The notes: generated by a model not told the origin, from the sequence alone. A stretch of DNA of 64,000 nt from Methylobacillus methanolivorans (GCF_020531845.1 NZ_JAJAVF010000002.1:407543-471542), one strand, 5' to 3'; positions 1-8,446 are shown, numbered from the stretch's first letter. Numbers and translations are program-made.

Positions 1-2
1 TG

Positions 3-350
3 CAATGGAACCGATCAACCAGCTACGCCTTGACCGTGGCTCACCTTGCCAGCCGTTTACAGGGAGGCAAGGCATTGAGTGGTGGCTTCGAGGCAGAGCA
101 GGAGCCAGTGAGCATTGATGCTATCAAGCGCTTGCAGCGACAGCTGACAGAGCTGGGCTTTGATACGCGTGGCAGCGATGGATTACCCGGCCCCAATACC
201 CAGGCTGCCATTCGGATATACCAGCAGACGCACGCTTTACCGGCTGATGGTTATGCCTCACCAAGCCTGATGCAGCATGTGGCCACCACGTTGGCTGCAC
301 AAACCGTCGATACCGAGCTGATACCCGGTTTCCCCGGCACTCAGCCATGA
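3..350 (+). CDS. Lytic murein transglycosylase B family, C-terminal fragment
   Basis: The frame is open from the window edge, so only the C-terminal part of the gene is present. It begins with QWNRSTSYALTVAHLASRL, which matches the end of the MltB-type catalytic domain (the stretch with an NxSxxYAL...HLA pattern). A peptidoglycan-binding type 1 module follows (KRLQRQLTELGFDT, then a GLPGPNTQAAIRIYQ block). Such enzymes cleave glycan strands in the periplasm to 1,6-anhydro products. A TTG at position 30 could be taken as a start, but the upstream in-frame residues fit the family, so it is internal. The catalytic Glu lies outside the window. Confidence 0.85.
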   Translation, partial: QWNRSTSYALTVAHLASRLQGGKALSGGFEAEQEPVSIDAIKRLQRQLTELGFDTRGSDGLPGPNTQAAIRIYQQTHALPADGYASPSLMQHVATTLAAQTVDTELIPGFPGTQP

Positions 351-405
351 GCGTGGCGGGTGATCTTGATGCAACATGGATTAACTATTTAAAGGAGAAA
401 TGCAC

Positions 406-1416
406 ATGAGTGAGCAACGTAAGCTACGCTGGGGCATATTGGGCGCAGCGCGCGTCAATGAGCGCCTGCTGCCTGCCATTGTCGATGCTGCCAATGCCGA
501 GCTGGTGGCGATAGGCAGCCGCCGTGCAGGGGCAGCCGCTGCAATGCTTGAAAAGCATGCGCCTGGGACGGCGGGGGTTAATCTTTATGATGATGCCGAA
601 GCCTTGCTGAATGACGCGCGTGTTGAGGCAGTTTACCTGCCCATGTCCAACCATGAGCATACGGAATGGGCCTTGAAGGCAATTGCCAAAGGCAAGCATG
701 TGCTGATCGAAAAGCCCTTGGCGCTGACCGTGGCCGATGTCGATGCGATTGCCAGCGCGGCAAAGCAACAGGGCGTGACGGTGATGGAAGGCTTTATGTA
801 TGCTTTCCACCCGCAGTTCGCCCGCGTGCAAGAGTTGCTGCGCTCTGGCGTGATTGGTGAGGTGAAGTTCGTACGTGCCAGCTACTCTTTCCTCATGAAG
901 CCCGCGCGGCTTTATCGCCTAGAGCGTAATGTCGATGGCGGCGGCGGGGCGATGTGGGATATTGGCCCTTATGCCATCCACTCATTGCGCAGTTGTTTCG
1001 GCACCGAGCCTGAAAGTGTGGTGACGATTGCCAAATACACCGATAGTGGGGCGGATATCGCCACCAGCGGCGTATTTGATTTTGGCGAGGGCAAACATGG
1101 GCATTTTGACATCAGCTTCGAGACCTCGCGCCGCTCCGAATACCAGGTGACTGGCAGCAAGGGCGGCCTGAAATGCCACACTGTCTGGCAGCAGGCGGGC
1201 GACGTGCCTGTCATCACCTGGTGGACGGAAGATGGCCGCTTCTGGGAAGAGCGTTTGCCCGTGAGCAATCATTTTGTCGCTGAAATCGAGCATTTCAGCG
1301 ATTGCGTACTGAACGGCAAGCCGCCATTCCTTAGCCTGGAAGATGCACGCGGCAATTGCCAGGCGATCGTGGCGGCCATGCAGTCGGCAGCCCAAGAAAG
1401 TAAGGTCTATATCTAG
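406..1416 (+). CDS. Gfo/Idh/MocA family NAD(P)-dependent oxidoreductase
   Basis: The 336-residue protein has an N-terminal Rossmann fold (WGILGAARVNERLLPAI), the EKPLALT motif near residue 100 that is diagnostic of the family, and a C-terminal alpha/beta dehydrogenase domain with GGGGAMWDIGPYAIH. It is expected to oxidise or reduce a sugar, polyol or related substrate in the cytoplasm; the substrate cannot be read from sequence. ATG codons occur at 400 and 406. GGAG at 394-397 gives 8 nt spacing to 406 but only 2 to 400, so 406 is preferred. It is monocistronic by position and convergent with the MoaF-like gene. Confidence 0.85.
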   Translation: MSEQRKLRWGILGAARVNERLLPAIVDAANAELVAIGSRRAGAAAAMLEKHAPGTAGVNLYDDAEALLNDARVEAVYLPMSNHEHTEWALKAIAKGKHVLIEKPLALTVADVDAIASAAKQQGVTVMEGFMYAFHPQFARVQELLRSGVIGEVKFVRASYSFLMKPARLYRLERNVDGGGGAMWDIGPYAIHSLRSCFGTEPESVVTIAKYTDSGADIATSGVFDFGEGKHGHFDISFETSRRSEYQVTGSKGGLKCHTVWQQAGDVPVITWWTEDGRFWEERLPVSNHFVAEIEHFSDCVLNGKPPFLSLEDARGNCQAIVAAMQSAAQESKVYI

Positions 1417-1422
1417 CTGCAT

Positions 1423-1450
1423 GCAGCAGCATGGCAATCAATGCTGCTGC
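1423..1450. terminator. Convergent hairpin between the Gfo/Idh/MocA and MoaF-like genes
   Basis: A perfect 10-bp inverted repeat (GCAGCAGCAT / ATGCTGCTGC) is separated by 8 nt and covers the stop codon of the reverse-strand gene. It lies between two convergent genes, where a bidirectional terminator would be expected. No T-run follows on either strand, so a Rho-independent role is doubtful. Confidence 0.35.
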
Positions 1451-1830
1451 TGAGTGTCCAGTTGCTTGATGCTGCCGCTCATGGTGTAAAACTCCATCTT
1501 GGGCGTGGTGTAGTTGGAATGCGATAGCCCTTGCTGGAAGTCGTCCAGATGCGTGACAGTGCCACCATCTTTTTCCTGCCAATAGATCAGGTAAGCCCCA
1601 GGCCTGATCTCGCGGTATTGATACTTGACCTCTCCGGTTAAGCCCTTGAGCGGACCTTCGGTCACAATAAAGCGTATGGTATCGGCGGAGATGAAGCTAT
1701 CTTGCGCAGCAAAGCCATCGTACTGGAATAGATAAGTGTGGCCGATGAAGGACGGGGTGTCAGCCGCCCAGCTTGCGCTGGCAGCCAGTAACGCTGCTAA
1801 CGTGGTCAGTCTTTTAATCTTGATCATCAT
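1438..1830 (-). CDS. Secreted MoaF-like (lipocalin-fold) protein
   Basis: The 130-residue protein starts with a signal peptide (MMIKIKRLTTLAALLAASASWA) and continues as a beta-rich domain. It contains the YQYREIRPGAYLIYWQEKDG and TVTHLDDF signatures that resemble the MoaF domain, a small calycin-like fold. MoaF was named from molybdenum cofactor gene clusters, but its function is not settled, and no other Mo genes are nearby. It is the last gene of a three-gene reverse-strand set (MBL fold, DsbA-like, this one); only 4 nt separate it from the DsbA-like gene, so co-transcription is likely. Family assignment is by recognised motif only. Confidence 0.6.
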   Translation of the reverse strand: MMIKIKRLTTLAALLAASASWAADTPSFIGHTYLFQYDGFAAQDSFISADTIRFIVTEGPLKGLTGEVKYQYREIRPGAYLIYWQEKDGGTVTHLDDFQQGLSHSNYTTPKMEFYTMSGSIKQLDTQQQH

Positions 1831-1834
1831 AAAA

Positions 1835-2518
1835 TCAGTCTTTCGTGGTGGTGAATGCTATTTGTGCTGCGATGAAAGCGCACCACGAGGCTGGTTTGCC
1901 CAAATAGTGACTTGCGTTCAGCACTTGCAGGGCTTTGCCCGGTTGTTCAAGCACGAAACTAGGAAAGCCATTGCCGTCTATCTGTGCCAACAATTCGCGG
2001 CTTTGCTGAATATGTTGTGCCGTAGCGGTTGGGCTAAGCTCGGCAAATCGCTGCGCAAACTTCGTTGCATCCATGCCTAGTTCGTTAGCCAGTGCAATCA
2101 ACACCTGCTGTTCTGCCACTTTCATGCCATATTGATAATGGGCGGCTTGTATCTTCTCCAGCATGGCTAGCCCTAGGCCTTGCAGGGATTGTGCGCATAA
2201 CACGGCGGTAATAGGCGGTGTTGAGTCCAATATGACGTTGCCATCTTCCAGCAAGCCTTGGAAATAAGCATCGCCGAATATTTGTCCGCTCAAGGCCGCA
2301 ATACGCTTATCGTGTGGCAGGACATAATCACGCCAAGCCGGGGACATCTGGCGACGGTTATGGTCGCTCAACATGCCGCCACCGTGCAGGCTGAGCAGCA
2401 AGCCAGGAATGTGGCTTGCTGCTTGCGCCAATGGCGCAGCAGCGTAACACCAGCCGCACAAAGGGTCATAGATGTAATGCAGTGTGGCGACTGGCGGCGT
2501 ACTTATTCCGCTGGCCAT
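1835..2518 (-). CDS. DsbA-family thioredoxin-fold protein (COG3531-like)
   Basis: The protein has 227 residues with the YDPLCGWCYAAAP redox motif, cysteines at about positions 21 and 24, and a mostly helical insertion typical of FrnE/DsbA-like predicted disulfide isomerases. The conserved cis-Pro region is seen as NGFPSFVLE. No signal peptide is evident, suggesting a cytoplasmic oxidoreductase. The start overlaps the end of the upstream MBL-fold gene by 16 nt, indicating translational coupling. The substrate is unknown; shared regulation with a secreted MBL protein suggests an oxidative or xenobiotic stress role, which is inference. Confidence 0.75.
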   Translation of the reverse strand: MASGISTPPVATLHYIYDPLCGWCYAAAPLAQAASHIPGLLLSLHGGGMLSDHNRRQMSPAWRDYVLPHDKRIAALSGQIFGDAYFQGLLEDGNVILDSTPPITAVLCAQSLQGLGLAMLEKIQAAHYQYGMKVAEQQVLIALANELGMDATKFAQRFAELSPTATAQHIQQSRELLAQIDGNGFPSFVLEQPGKALQVLNASHYLGKPASWCAFIAAQIAFTTTKD

Positions 2519-3390
2519 TTCATTTCGCCCTTGATCACTTTTGCACTCAGTTCCAGCGAAGTCTCTTCTGCCAGGGAGGGGTATTGTTGCTTCATGGCTG
2601 ATACCAGTTCTGCCGAGTTTTTGCTCTTGTTTGCGGTTTGTTCGAAGGCTTGCAGGTATTCACGTGTAAATGTAACCGCACCTAATCCTGTGGGTACATC
2701 GCCAAGATAATGACCAGGAATGATGGTTTTCGGCTTGAGTGCTGTAACCTCATCCAGGGTGGTCAGCCAGTCCTGGCGCGATGCGGTGGTTTGAGTATCT
2801 GCTATCCAGACGTGAATCCCGCTGGACAAGATGACGCCACCGACGATAGCCTTCAATGACGGAATCCACACATAGCTACGATCTGGTGCGTGGCCTTGCA
2901 AGCCTTTGACTTCCAGCGTCTGGCCCTCAAGATCGATCTTGTTGCCCTTTAGTACTTCCGGTAGCACCAACGATTGTGGCGCGTTGGCGCCAAGTTGAGG
3001 CCCCCAGTAGTCTTTTTTGCCCTGGCTCGTTGCCTTGATGGCTGCAACGGTTTCTGCAGTCGCGATGATCTTGGCCTTGGGGAAAGCTGCATGGAGTACA
3101 TCCAGCCCGAAATAGTAATCAGGGTCGCTGTGGCTGATATAAATGGTAGTCAGGCGTTTACCGGATTGCTGGATGCGCTTGACCAATTCCTGCGCATGAT
3201 TGCGCTGAAATTGGGCGTCAATCAACACAATATCGTGCTTGCCGCTGATCAATTCCGACGATACCGGGAAAAAGCCTTGCTCGCCTGGATTAAAAATCTC
3301 CAATTTCAATGGCTCAGCGGCTACAGCATGTTGGCCGACGATACCGGTCATGAATACACTTGCCAGGAACAACATGGATTTGAGGCGCAC
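2503..3390 (-). CDS. Secreted metallo-beta-lactamase fold hydrolase with altered metal motif
   Basis: The 295-residue protein has a signal peptide (to about AVAAEP) and an MBL fold. The usual HxHxDH motif reads H87-S-D89-P-D91-Y92 (ISHSDPDYYFGL), so two canonical metal-binding His are replaced; later ligands HAPDRSY and PGHYLGD are present. This suggests mono-metal or altered catalysis and periplasmic location. It is the first gene of a reverse-strand set with DsbA-like and MoaF-like genes, divergent from a LysR regulator 110 bp away that probably controls it. The substrate is unknown. Confidence 0.75.
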   Translation of the reverse strand: MRLKSMLFLASVFMTGIVGQHAVAAEPLKLEIFNPGEQGFFPVSSELISGKHDIVLIDAQFQRNHAQELVKRIQQSGKRLTTIYISHSDPDYYFGLDVLHAAFPKAKIIATAETVAAIKATSQGKKDYWGPQLGANAPQSLVLPEVLKGNKIDLEGQTLEVKGLQGHAPDRSYVWIPSLKAIVGGVILSSGIHVWIADTQTTASRQDWLTTLDEVTALKPKTIIPGHYLGDVPTGLGAVTFTREYLQAFEQTANKSKNSAELVSAMKQQYPSLAEETSLELSAKVIKGEMKWPAE

Positions 3391-3407
3391 AGCAGACTCC
3401 TTACTTG

Positions 3408-3424
3408 ATGATGAGCAGCATCAT
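3408..3424. promoter_or_regulatory. Palindrome upstream of the MBL-fold gene
   Basis: The perfect inverted repeat ATGATG-N5-CATCAT sits 18 bp upstream of the MBL-fold start codon, in the region where its promoter or leader must lie. It could be an operator or an mRNA hairpin. No family of regulator can be assigned from the sequence alone. Confidence 0.3.
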
Positions 3425-3458
3425 AGGATTTTTCTTTCATGATAAAAATCACCTAGAA

Positions 3459-3475
3459 TGCAATTGTTTGTTGCA
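3459..3475. promoter_or_regulatory. LysR-type binding site (T-N11-A palindrome)
   Basis: TGCAA-N7-TTGCA is a perfect palindrome of the T-N11-A class recognised by LysR-type regulators. It lies between the divergent MBL-fold gene and the LysR gene, 25 bp before the latter's start, which is the usual position for an autoregulatory and activation site. Confidence 0.6.
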
Positions 3476-3500
3476 TAAATCGATCAAATAAGGGCTGTGC

Positions 3501-4397
3501 ATGGATAGGATTACCGCGGCAGAAGTATTTGTGTGCATTGCAGAGCAAGGCAGCATGACGGCTGCGGCGCAGGCCATGGATATGTCTCGCGCCATGGTGA
3601 CGCGGTATCTTGGCCAAATGGAAGAATGGGCAGGTGTACGCTTGCTGCATCGCACGACGCGCAGGATGACGCTGACTGAAGCCGGGCAAGCGATCTTGCT
3701 GCGCTGTCGCGAGATGCTGGCGATTAGTGCAGAGATGAATCTCGCACAACAGTCAGGGGATGAGCCGCATGGCTTGTTGCGTATCAGTTGTGCGCAATCT
3801 ATTGCCCAATATGGGCTGGCGGCGCTGGTTGGGCGTTATTTGCAGCGCTACCCGATGGCGGCTGTGGAATTGCAGATCAGTAATCACACCATCAACCTAG
3901 TTGAGGATAGGATCGACCTGGCTATCCGTATTACCAATGATCTGGCCCCAGGCCTGATTGCCAAGCCTTTGGGCACTTGCCATTCTGTTGTTTGTGCTGC
4001 CCCGGCCTATATCGCTCGCCATGGTGCTCCCAGGACGGTAGAAGAACTGGGCATGCACCAATGCCTGACCTATTCATATTTTGGTAAGAGCCTGTGGACG
4101 TTTTTGCACCAAGGCAAGGAATACCATGTGCCTGTCAGCGGCAGCCTGACGGCTAACGACTCTACTGTGCTCCTGGCTGCGGCGATTGCCGGGGCAGGGG
4201 TGAGCCTGCAACCAGTTCATGCGGCGGCTGGACCCATCAGTCGAGGGGAGCTAGAGGTGCTGTTGCCCGATTTTAAGCCGCGTTCGCTAGGTATTTATGG
4301 GGTTTACCAGACACGCAGCCATATGCCGCTGATCTTGCGTTCTATGCTGGACTTCATGGCTGAGCATTGGGCAGAGAGTATGCCTGACACAGCTTAG
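3501..4397 (+). CDS. LysR-family transcriptional regulator
   Basis: The 298-residue protein has an N-terminal winged helix-turn-helix (about residues 3-62, AAAQAMDMSRAMVTRYLGQ...LLHRTTRRMTLTEAG). A LysR substrate-binding domain follows (from about residue 90) with the GLLRIS entry and the AGAGVSLQP late motif. It resembles the AaeR/DmlR-like subgroup that controls divergently transcribed genes. It is divergent from the MBL/DsbA/MoaF set, with a T-N11-A palindrome between them, so it most likely regulates that set and itself. The inducer is unknown. It is convergent with metR, with overlapping stop codons. Confidence 0.85.
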   Translation: MDRITAAEVFVCIAEQGSMTAAAQAMDMSRAMVTRYLGQMEEWAGVRLLHRTTRRMTLTEAGQAILLRCREMLAISAEMNLAQQSGDEPHGLLRISCAQSIAQYGLAALVGRYLQRYPMAAVELQISNHTINLVEDRIDLAIRITNDLAPGLIAKPLGTCHSVVCAAPAYIARHGAPRTVEELGMHQCLTYSYFGKSLWTFLHQGKEYHVPVSGSLTANDSTVLLAAAIAGAGVSLQPVHAAAGPISRGELEVLLPDFKPRSLGIYGVYQTRSHMPLILRSMLDFMAEHWAESMPDTA

Positions 4398-5305
4398 AGT
4401 AACTTGATCTCGCTGAGTTTTTCCAGGCAGGTATCGCGGATGATGCGCGCCAGGTCTTGGGTGTATGGCCGAGCCATGATGTCCGGCATGCCGAGAGCAT
4501 GTAGTTCCGACCACAGGCCTTTGCGGCCTATAGGCTTGGCAATCACATATTCGTGATCTACATAGCTTTGTATGCCCCAATTAGGTAGTGCAGCGATGCC
4601 GCGGCGGCTGGCTACCAATTGCATGATGGCAATAGTCAGCTCGCTGGTACGACGGGTGAATTCGATGCCAGCGGGTTTGAGCACCTGGCGGATGACGTCG
4701 ATGCGCTCTTCCGGCACTGGATAGGTAATCAGCGTTTGTCCGGCAAAGTCCTCTGCCATTAATCGTGGTTTGTTACGCAATTCATGCTCGGGCGGCAACA
4801 CGCCCATGATCTCGAACTTGAATAGCGGAATCGCGCTCAGTTCGCGTAATTTCTCCGGCAGGCTGCCGATGACAAGGTCGGCTTTGCCTTCATGCAGCAA
4901 GTGCCATGGGTCGCTGTGGAATCCGGCAACCAAATCCAGTTCGACTTCTGGCCAGGCGCGGCGGAAGGCATCCATCACCGGCGTCAGCCAGTCAAAGCAG
5001 GTGTGGCACTCCAGCACTATTCGCAATTCCCCTGATTGATCGCTCTTGAGGCGAATCAGGTCACGCTCGGCTTTTTCTTGCGCTTCCAGCACTTCCCTGG
5101 CCAAGGCCAGCAGACGCTCTCCAGCAGGTGTGAAGCGAATGCCATGCGCTGTGCGCTGGAACAAGGGGGTGTCGTAATGATTTTCCAGCACGCGTATCTG
5201 GTGTGAAAGCGCTGATTGTGTGAGGAATACCCGCTCGGCAGCATGAGCCAGCTTGCCGGTCTCGGCAATCGCAATCAGGGATTTCAGGTGGCGGATTTCC
5301 AGCAT
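4394..5305 (-). CDS. metR: LysR-family regulator of methionine synthesis MetR
   Basis: The 303-residue protein has a LysR winged helix at residues 1-60 (HAAERVFLTQSALSHQIRVL) followed by a co-inducer domain. The sequence MLEIRHLKSLIAIAETGKLA and the LVIGSLPEK and RGIAALPNWG stretches match the MetR subgroup, which senses homocysteine. It is divergent from metE, and a perfect TGAA-N5-TTCA MetR box lies in the 133-bp gap, so activation of metE and autorepression are expected, as in enterobacteria. Confidence 0.93.
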   Translation of the reverse strand: MLEIRHLKSLIAIAETGKLAHAAERVFLTQSALSHQIRVLENHYDTPLFQRTAHGIRFTPAGERLLALAREVLEAQEKAERDLIRLKSDQSGELRIVLECHTCFDWLTPVMDAFRRAWPEVELDLVAGFHSDPWHLLHEGKADLVIGSLPEKLRELSAIPLFKFEIMGVLPPEHELRNKPRLMAEDFAGQTLITYPVPEERIDVIRQVLKPAGIEFTRRTSELTIAIMQLVASRRGIAALPNWGIQSYVDHEYVIAKPIGRKGLWSELHALGMPDIMARPYTQDLARIIRDTCLEKLSEIKLL

Positions 5306-5321
5306 GGTGTGCTTGTTGGTA

Positions 5322-5334
5322 TGAATTTAATTCA
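5322..5334. promoter_or_regulatory. MetR box in the metR-metE intergenic region
   Basis: The 13-bp palindrome TGAATTTAATTCA fits the MetR consensus TGAA-N5-TTCA exactly. It lies 17 bp from the metR start and about 105 bp from the metE start, as expected for autorepression and upstream activation. A second, imperfect copy with a 4-nt spacer (TGAACTCATTCA, 5402-5413) lies closer to metE and may be a weaker half of the operator. Confidence 0.8.
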
Positions 5335-5438
5335 AGTTTATCAAAAAAACTTTCGCTTTTTTAAATTTATTGCATCCGTGAAAATTCCTGCACTTTTTCA
5401 ATGAACTCATTCACATCATTCAAGCAAGGGATTCAAGC

Positions 5439-7700
5439 ATGGCAATTGCACATATTCTGGGATATCCACGGATCGGCGAGAAACGCGCACTCAAGTTTGC
5501 CCAAGAGGCATTCTGGAAAGGGGAGCTCAATGCGACAGGTTTGCAGGAGATAGGCAAGGGCTTGCGCGAGCAGCATTGGCAAAAGCAATCAGGTTTGGGC
5601 TTCATCACCGCTGGTGATTTCACGTTTTATGACCACGTGCTGGATCACGCCGTGATGTTTGGCGCAGTGCCGGAGCGTTTTGGCTTTCAAGGGGGAGTAT
5701 TGTCGGAGGAGCAATATTTCGCCTTGGCGCGAGGCAATGCCAGCCAGCCTGCGATGGAAATGACCAAGTGGTTTGATACCAACTATCACTATATCGTGCC
5801 GGAGTTGAGCGCAGACACACGGTTTTCCATCAATGCCCATGAATTCCTTAGCCGCCTCGATGAAGCACAGGCACAAGGAAAAACGGTCAAGCCCGTGTTG
5901 TTGGGGCCAGTCAGCCTGCTGTACCTGAGCAAGGCCAGGGATCATGATCGCCTGCAATTGCTGGATGGACTGGCAGAGCAATATGCCTATCTGTTGCGCG
6001 AGCTCTACCATCGCAAGATTGAGTGGTTGCAGATCGATGAGCCAGTATTGGCGCTAGACCTCGATGATCAGTGGCTGAAAGCATTTGAGCGTACTTATGC
6101 CTGGTTGCGTACGCAACGCCCGAAGATTCTGCTGGCGACTTATTTTGCCAATGTATCTCGATATCAAGGTTTCATCACAGGCCTGCCGGTCGATGGCATT
6201 CATCTTGACCTGGTACGTGCGCCTGAGCAACTGGCACCATGGCTCAATGCCTTGCCGGGACACTGGGTGTTATCCGCAGGGGTAGTGGATGGCCGCAATA
6301 TCTGGCGCAACGATCTGCGTCGCAGCCTCGATATCTTGCAACCACTGGCACAAAAGCTGGGTGATCGTTTATGGGTAGCACCAAGTTGCTCGTTGTTGCA
6401 TACCCCCGTGACTTTGGCACATGAAGAAAACCTTGATCCCGAAATCAAGCACTGGTTGGCCTTTGCGGATGAAAAAATTGCCGAAGTTGCGACCTTGGCG
6501 CGCGCCTTGAATGAAGGCGAAGGTAGCATCGCTACCGAGCTGGCCGCATCTGATGCTGCTGTGCAATCACGCCGGACCTCAAGCCGGGTACACAATGCGG
6601 ATGTGCAGGCTAGAATTGCTGCCTTGGATAAACTCAATCCAGAGCGTCATCGTGCTTTTGCTGAGCGTAAAGCTGTGCAGCAAGCTCGCTTCAATCTGCC
6701 TGCATTGCCAACGACGACCATAGGTTCCTTCCCGCAGACCGCGGATATCCGCGCCAGTCGTGCTGCCTTCAAGCAGGGAAAGCTATCGACCGATCGTTAT
6801 CAGCAGGATATGCAGCAGCACATCGAACTCGCTATTCGCGAGCAGGAGGCCCTGGATATTGATGTGCTCGTGCATGGTGAAGCCGAGCGCAACGATATGG
6901 TGGAGTATTTTGGGGAGCAGCTGGCAGGCTATGCGTTTACCCAATATGGCTGGGTGCAGAGCTATGGCTCGCGTTGCGTCAAGCCTCCTGTGATTTATGG
7001 TGATGTTTATCGTCCGCAGCCGATGACGGTAGAAACCGCGCGTTATGCTCAATCGCTCACTAGCCGCCCGGTTAAGGGCATGCTGACTGGCCCGGTGACG
7101 ATGTTGCAATGGTCTTTTGTCCGAGACGATCAACCGCGTCAATCCACAGCAATGCAGCTTGCATTGGCAATACGCGACGAGGTGGATGACCTGCAACAGG
7201 CAGGTATTGGCATTATCCAAATCGACGAGCCAGCGCTGCGTGAAGGCTTGCCGTTACAACAGGCCGAATGGAAGCAATACCTGGATTGGGCAGTGAGGGC
7301 ATTCAAGCTCAGTGCCAGCGTGGCTGAGGATGACACCCAAATCCACACGCATATGTGCTATTCCGAGTTCAATGACATCCTGCCTGCGATTGCAGCCATG
7401 GATGCCGATGTGATTACCATCGAGACTTCTCGTTCGCACATGGAGCTACTGGATGGCTTTGGCGAGTTTACTTACCCGAACGACATTGGCCCCGGTGTAT
7501 ACGATATTCATTCCCCTCGTGTGCCGACGATTGCTGAAATCGAGGCATTATTGCGCCGTGCGGCCAGTGTCGTGCCTCTTGCGCAGTTATGGGTTAACCC
7601 GGATTGCGGCCTCAAGACGCGCGGCTGGGCGGAAACACGTACTGCGCTGGACAATATGGTGAAGGTGGCAAAGCAGTTGCGCAACGAATTGGCTGCTTAA
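5439..7700 (+). CDS. metE: Cobalamin-independent methionine synthase MetE
   Basis: The enzyme transfers the methyl group of 5-methyltetrahydropteroyl-tri-L-glutamate to homocysteine in the cytoplasm, without B12. The 753-residue length equals that of E. coli MetE. The N-terminal half starts AHILGYPRIGEKRALKFA. The catalytic C-terminal barrel carries the zinc ligands H638 and C640 (IHTHMCYSEF) and C723 (NPDCGLKTRGW), plus the TTIGSFPQT entry near residue 430. AAGGG at 5426-5430 sets the start. It is divergent from metR and behind a MetR box. Its presence next to a B12-regulated nrdAB shows that the organism keeps B12-free routes. Confidence 0.98.
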   Translation: MAIAHILGYPRIGEKRALKFAQEAFWKGELNATGLQEIGKGLREQHWQKQSGLGFITAGDFTFYDHVLDHAVMFGAVPERFGFQGGVLSEEQYFALARGNASQPAMEMTKWFDTNYHYIVPELSADTRFSINAHEFLSRLDEAQAQGKTVKPVLLGPVSLLYLSKARDHDRLQLLDGLAEQYAYLLRELYHRKIEWLQIDEPVLALDLDDQWLKAFERTYAWLRTQRPKILLATYFANVSRYQGFITGLPVDGIHLDLVRAPEQLAPWLNALPGHWVLSAGVVDGRNIWRNDLRRSLDILQPLAQKLGDRLWVAPSCSLLHTPVTLAHEENLDPEIKHWLAFADEKIAEVATLARALNEGEGSIATELAASDAAVQSRRTSSRVHNADVQARIAALDKLNPERHRAFAERKAVQQARFNLPALPTTTIGSFPQTADIRASRAAFKQGKLSTDRYQQDMQQHIELAIREQEALDIDVLVHGEAERNDMVEYFGEQLAGYAFTQYGWVQSYGSRCVKPPVIYGDVYRPQPMTVETARYAQSLTSRPVKGMLTGPVTMLQWSFVRDDQPRQSTAMQLALAIRDEVDDLQQAGIGIIQIDEPALREGLPLQQAEWKQYLDWAVRAFKLSASVAEDDTQIHTHMCYSEFNDILPAIAAMDADVITIETSRSHMELLDGFGEFTYPNDIGPGVYDIHSPRVPTIAEIEALLRRAASVVPLAQLWVNPDCGLKTRGWAETRTALDNMVKVAKQLRNELAA

Positions 7701-8020
7701 TCAGGTGACAGGGTTGCCTGGAGTAGCGTGGTGATCGTTTCCACGCTTTCCGGCCGCACTACACGACCAATTTCTACGCCATTGTGCAGCAAGATCAGGG
7801 TGGGCCAAAGCTTGATGCGGAAGCTGCGGCCCAGCCGCTTGCCGGGGCCATCTTCTATGCGTTCGTGCCGCAACTTGGGGTGAGCCTGCAGCGCGGTGTT
7901 CAGCAGCGGCTGTGCACGCTGACAAAAGCCGCACCAACTTGCGCCAAATTCAAGCAATAACGCACCTGGTATCTGCTCAATCTCTGCACGGCTAGGTTCG
8001 GGAGTGGTGGCTGGTTTCAT
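7697..8020 (-). CDS. Thioredoxin-family protein
   Basis: The protein has 107 residues and a thioredoxin fold with an active site ASWCGFCQRAQP (C30, C33) and the cis-Pro motif KLWPTLILL. No signal peptide is seen, so it is probably a cytoplasmic disulfide reductase or redox chaperone. It is convergent with metE, and the two stop codons overlap by 4 nt. The CGFC dithiol differs from the CGPC of classical thioredoxin. A link to MetE, which is sensitive to oxidation, is possible but unproven. Confidence 0.85.
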   Translation of the reverse strand: MKPATTPEPSRAEIEQIPGALLLEFGASWCGFCQRAQPLLNTALQAHPKLRHERIEDGPGKRLGRSFRIKLWPTLILLHNGVEIGRVVRPESVETITTLLQATLSPD

Positions 8021-8161
8021 CGCTGGTCTTTATTTATTACTCATTTTTACGCGCCTGTCTTGGCGAAAATATCGTTTCATGATAGCTCAATTCATGATGC
8101 AGATATGGCTGGAAAATTCTTCAAAAAATTTCTCCTTAAAAATCCTGTATATACCTCAAAA

Positions 8162-8177
8162 AATCAATATATAGTGT
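8162..8177. promoter_or_regulatory. Probable NrdR box upstream of nrdA
   Basis: AATCAATATATAGTGT matches 14 of 16 positions of the NrdR box consensus (acaCwAtATaTwGtgt). NrdR represses ribonucleotide reductase operons when ATP/dATP status is adequate. Such boxes occur in pairs; a weaker candidate (9 of 16, 8142-8157) lies 20 bp upstream on the same face of the helix. The site precedes the riboswitch, so it would act at transcription initiation. Confidence 0.6.
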
Positions 8178-8223
8178 TTTGTTGGCTACACAAGCACATT
8201 TTATTGCGCTATATTCCATCCCA

Positions 8224-8421
8224 CTACGGTGTTCGACAGCGGTTCGATTTAGTCGGGAAAAGGGAATGTGGTCACGGGTTTATGCCTATTCAAGCCACAG
8301 CTGCCCCCGCAACTGTAACCGGAGAGTGGTATGCCATTTCAATTGTCACTGGGCCTGTGAGTGTAGGGCCTGGGAAGACCGGCCAACCACGGTGACCCGG
8401 AAGCCAGGAAACCTGCCGTAG
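8224..8421 (+). ncRNA. Cobalamin (B12) riboswitch
   Basis: The conserved core is present in order: GGGAAaagGGAATGTGG-type entry at about 8255-8271, the B12-box-like segment AAGCCACAGCTGCCCCCGCA with AACTGTAACCGG after it, then GGGAAGACC, GTGACCCGGAAGCC and AGGAAACCTGCC. The terminal helix P1 is visible as CTACGG (8224-8229) pairing with CCGTAG (8416-8421). It precedes class Ia ribonucleotide reductase genes, so adenosylcobalamin would switch off the B12-independent enzyme, implying a B12-dependent nrdJ elsewhere in the genome. Confidence 0.95.
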
Positions 8422-8446
8422 ATTATTTTCATAACGTTTGAGGCGG

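Noticed and set aside
424..831. A 135-codon reverse-strand ORF.
   Set aside because: It is antisense to the clear Gfo/Idh/MocA gene, has no recognisable domain and looks like a shadow frame.
5306..5438. A cobalamin riboswitch in front of metE was looked for.
   Set aside because: The 133-bp gap has no B12-box or GGGAA core; it holds a MetR box instead.
8100..8223. A sigma-70 promoter for nrdA with a -10 like TATATT at 8210-8215.
   Set aside because: No -35 with an acceptable spacer was found by eye, so I did not annotate a promoter.
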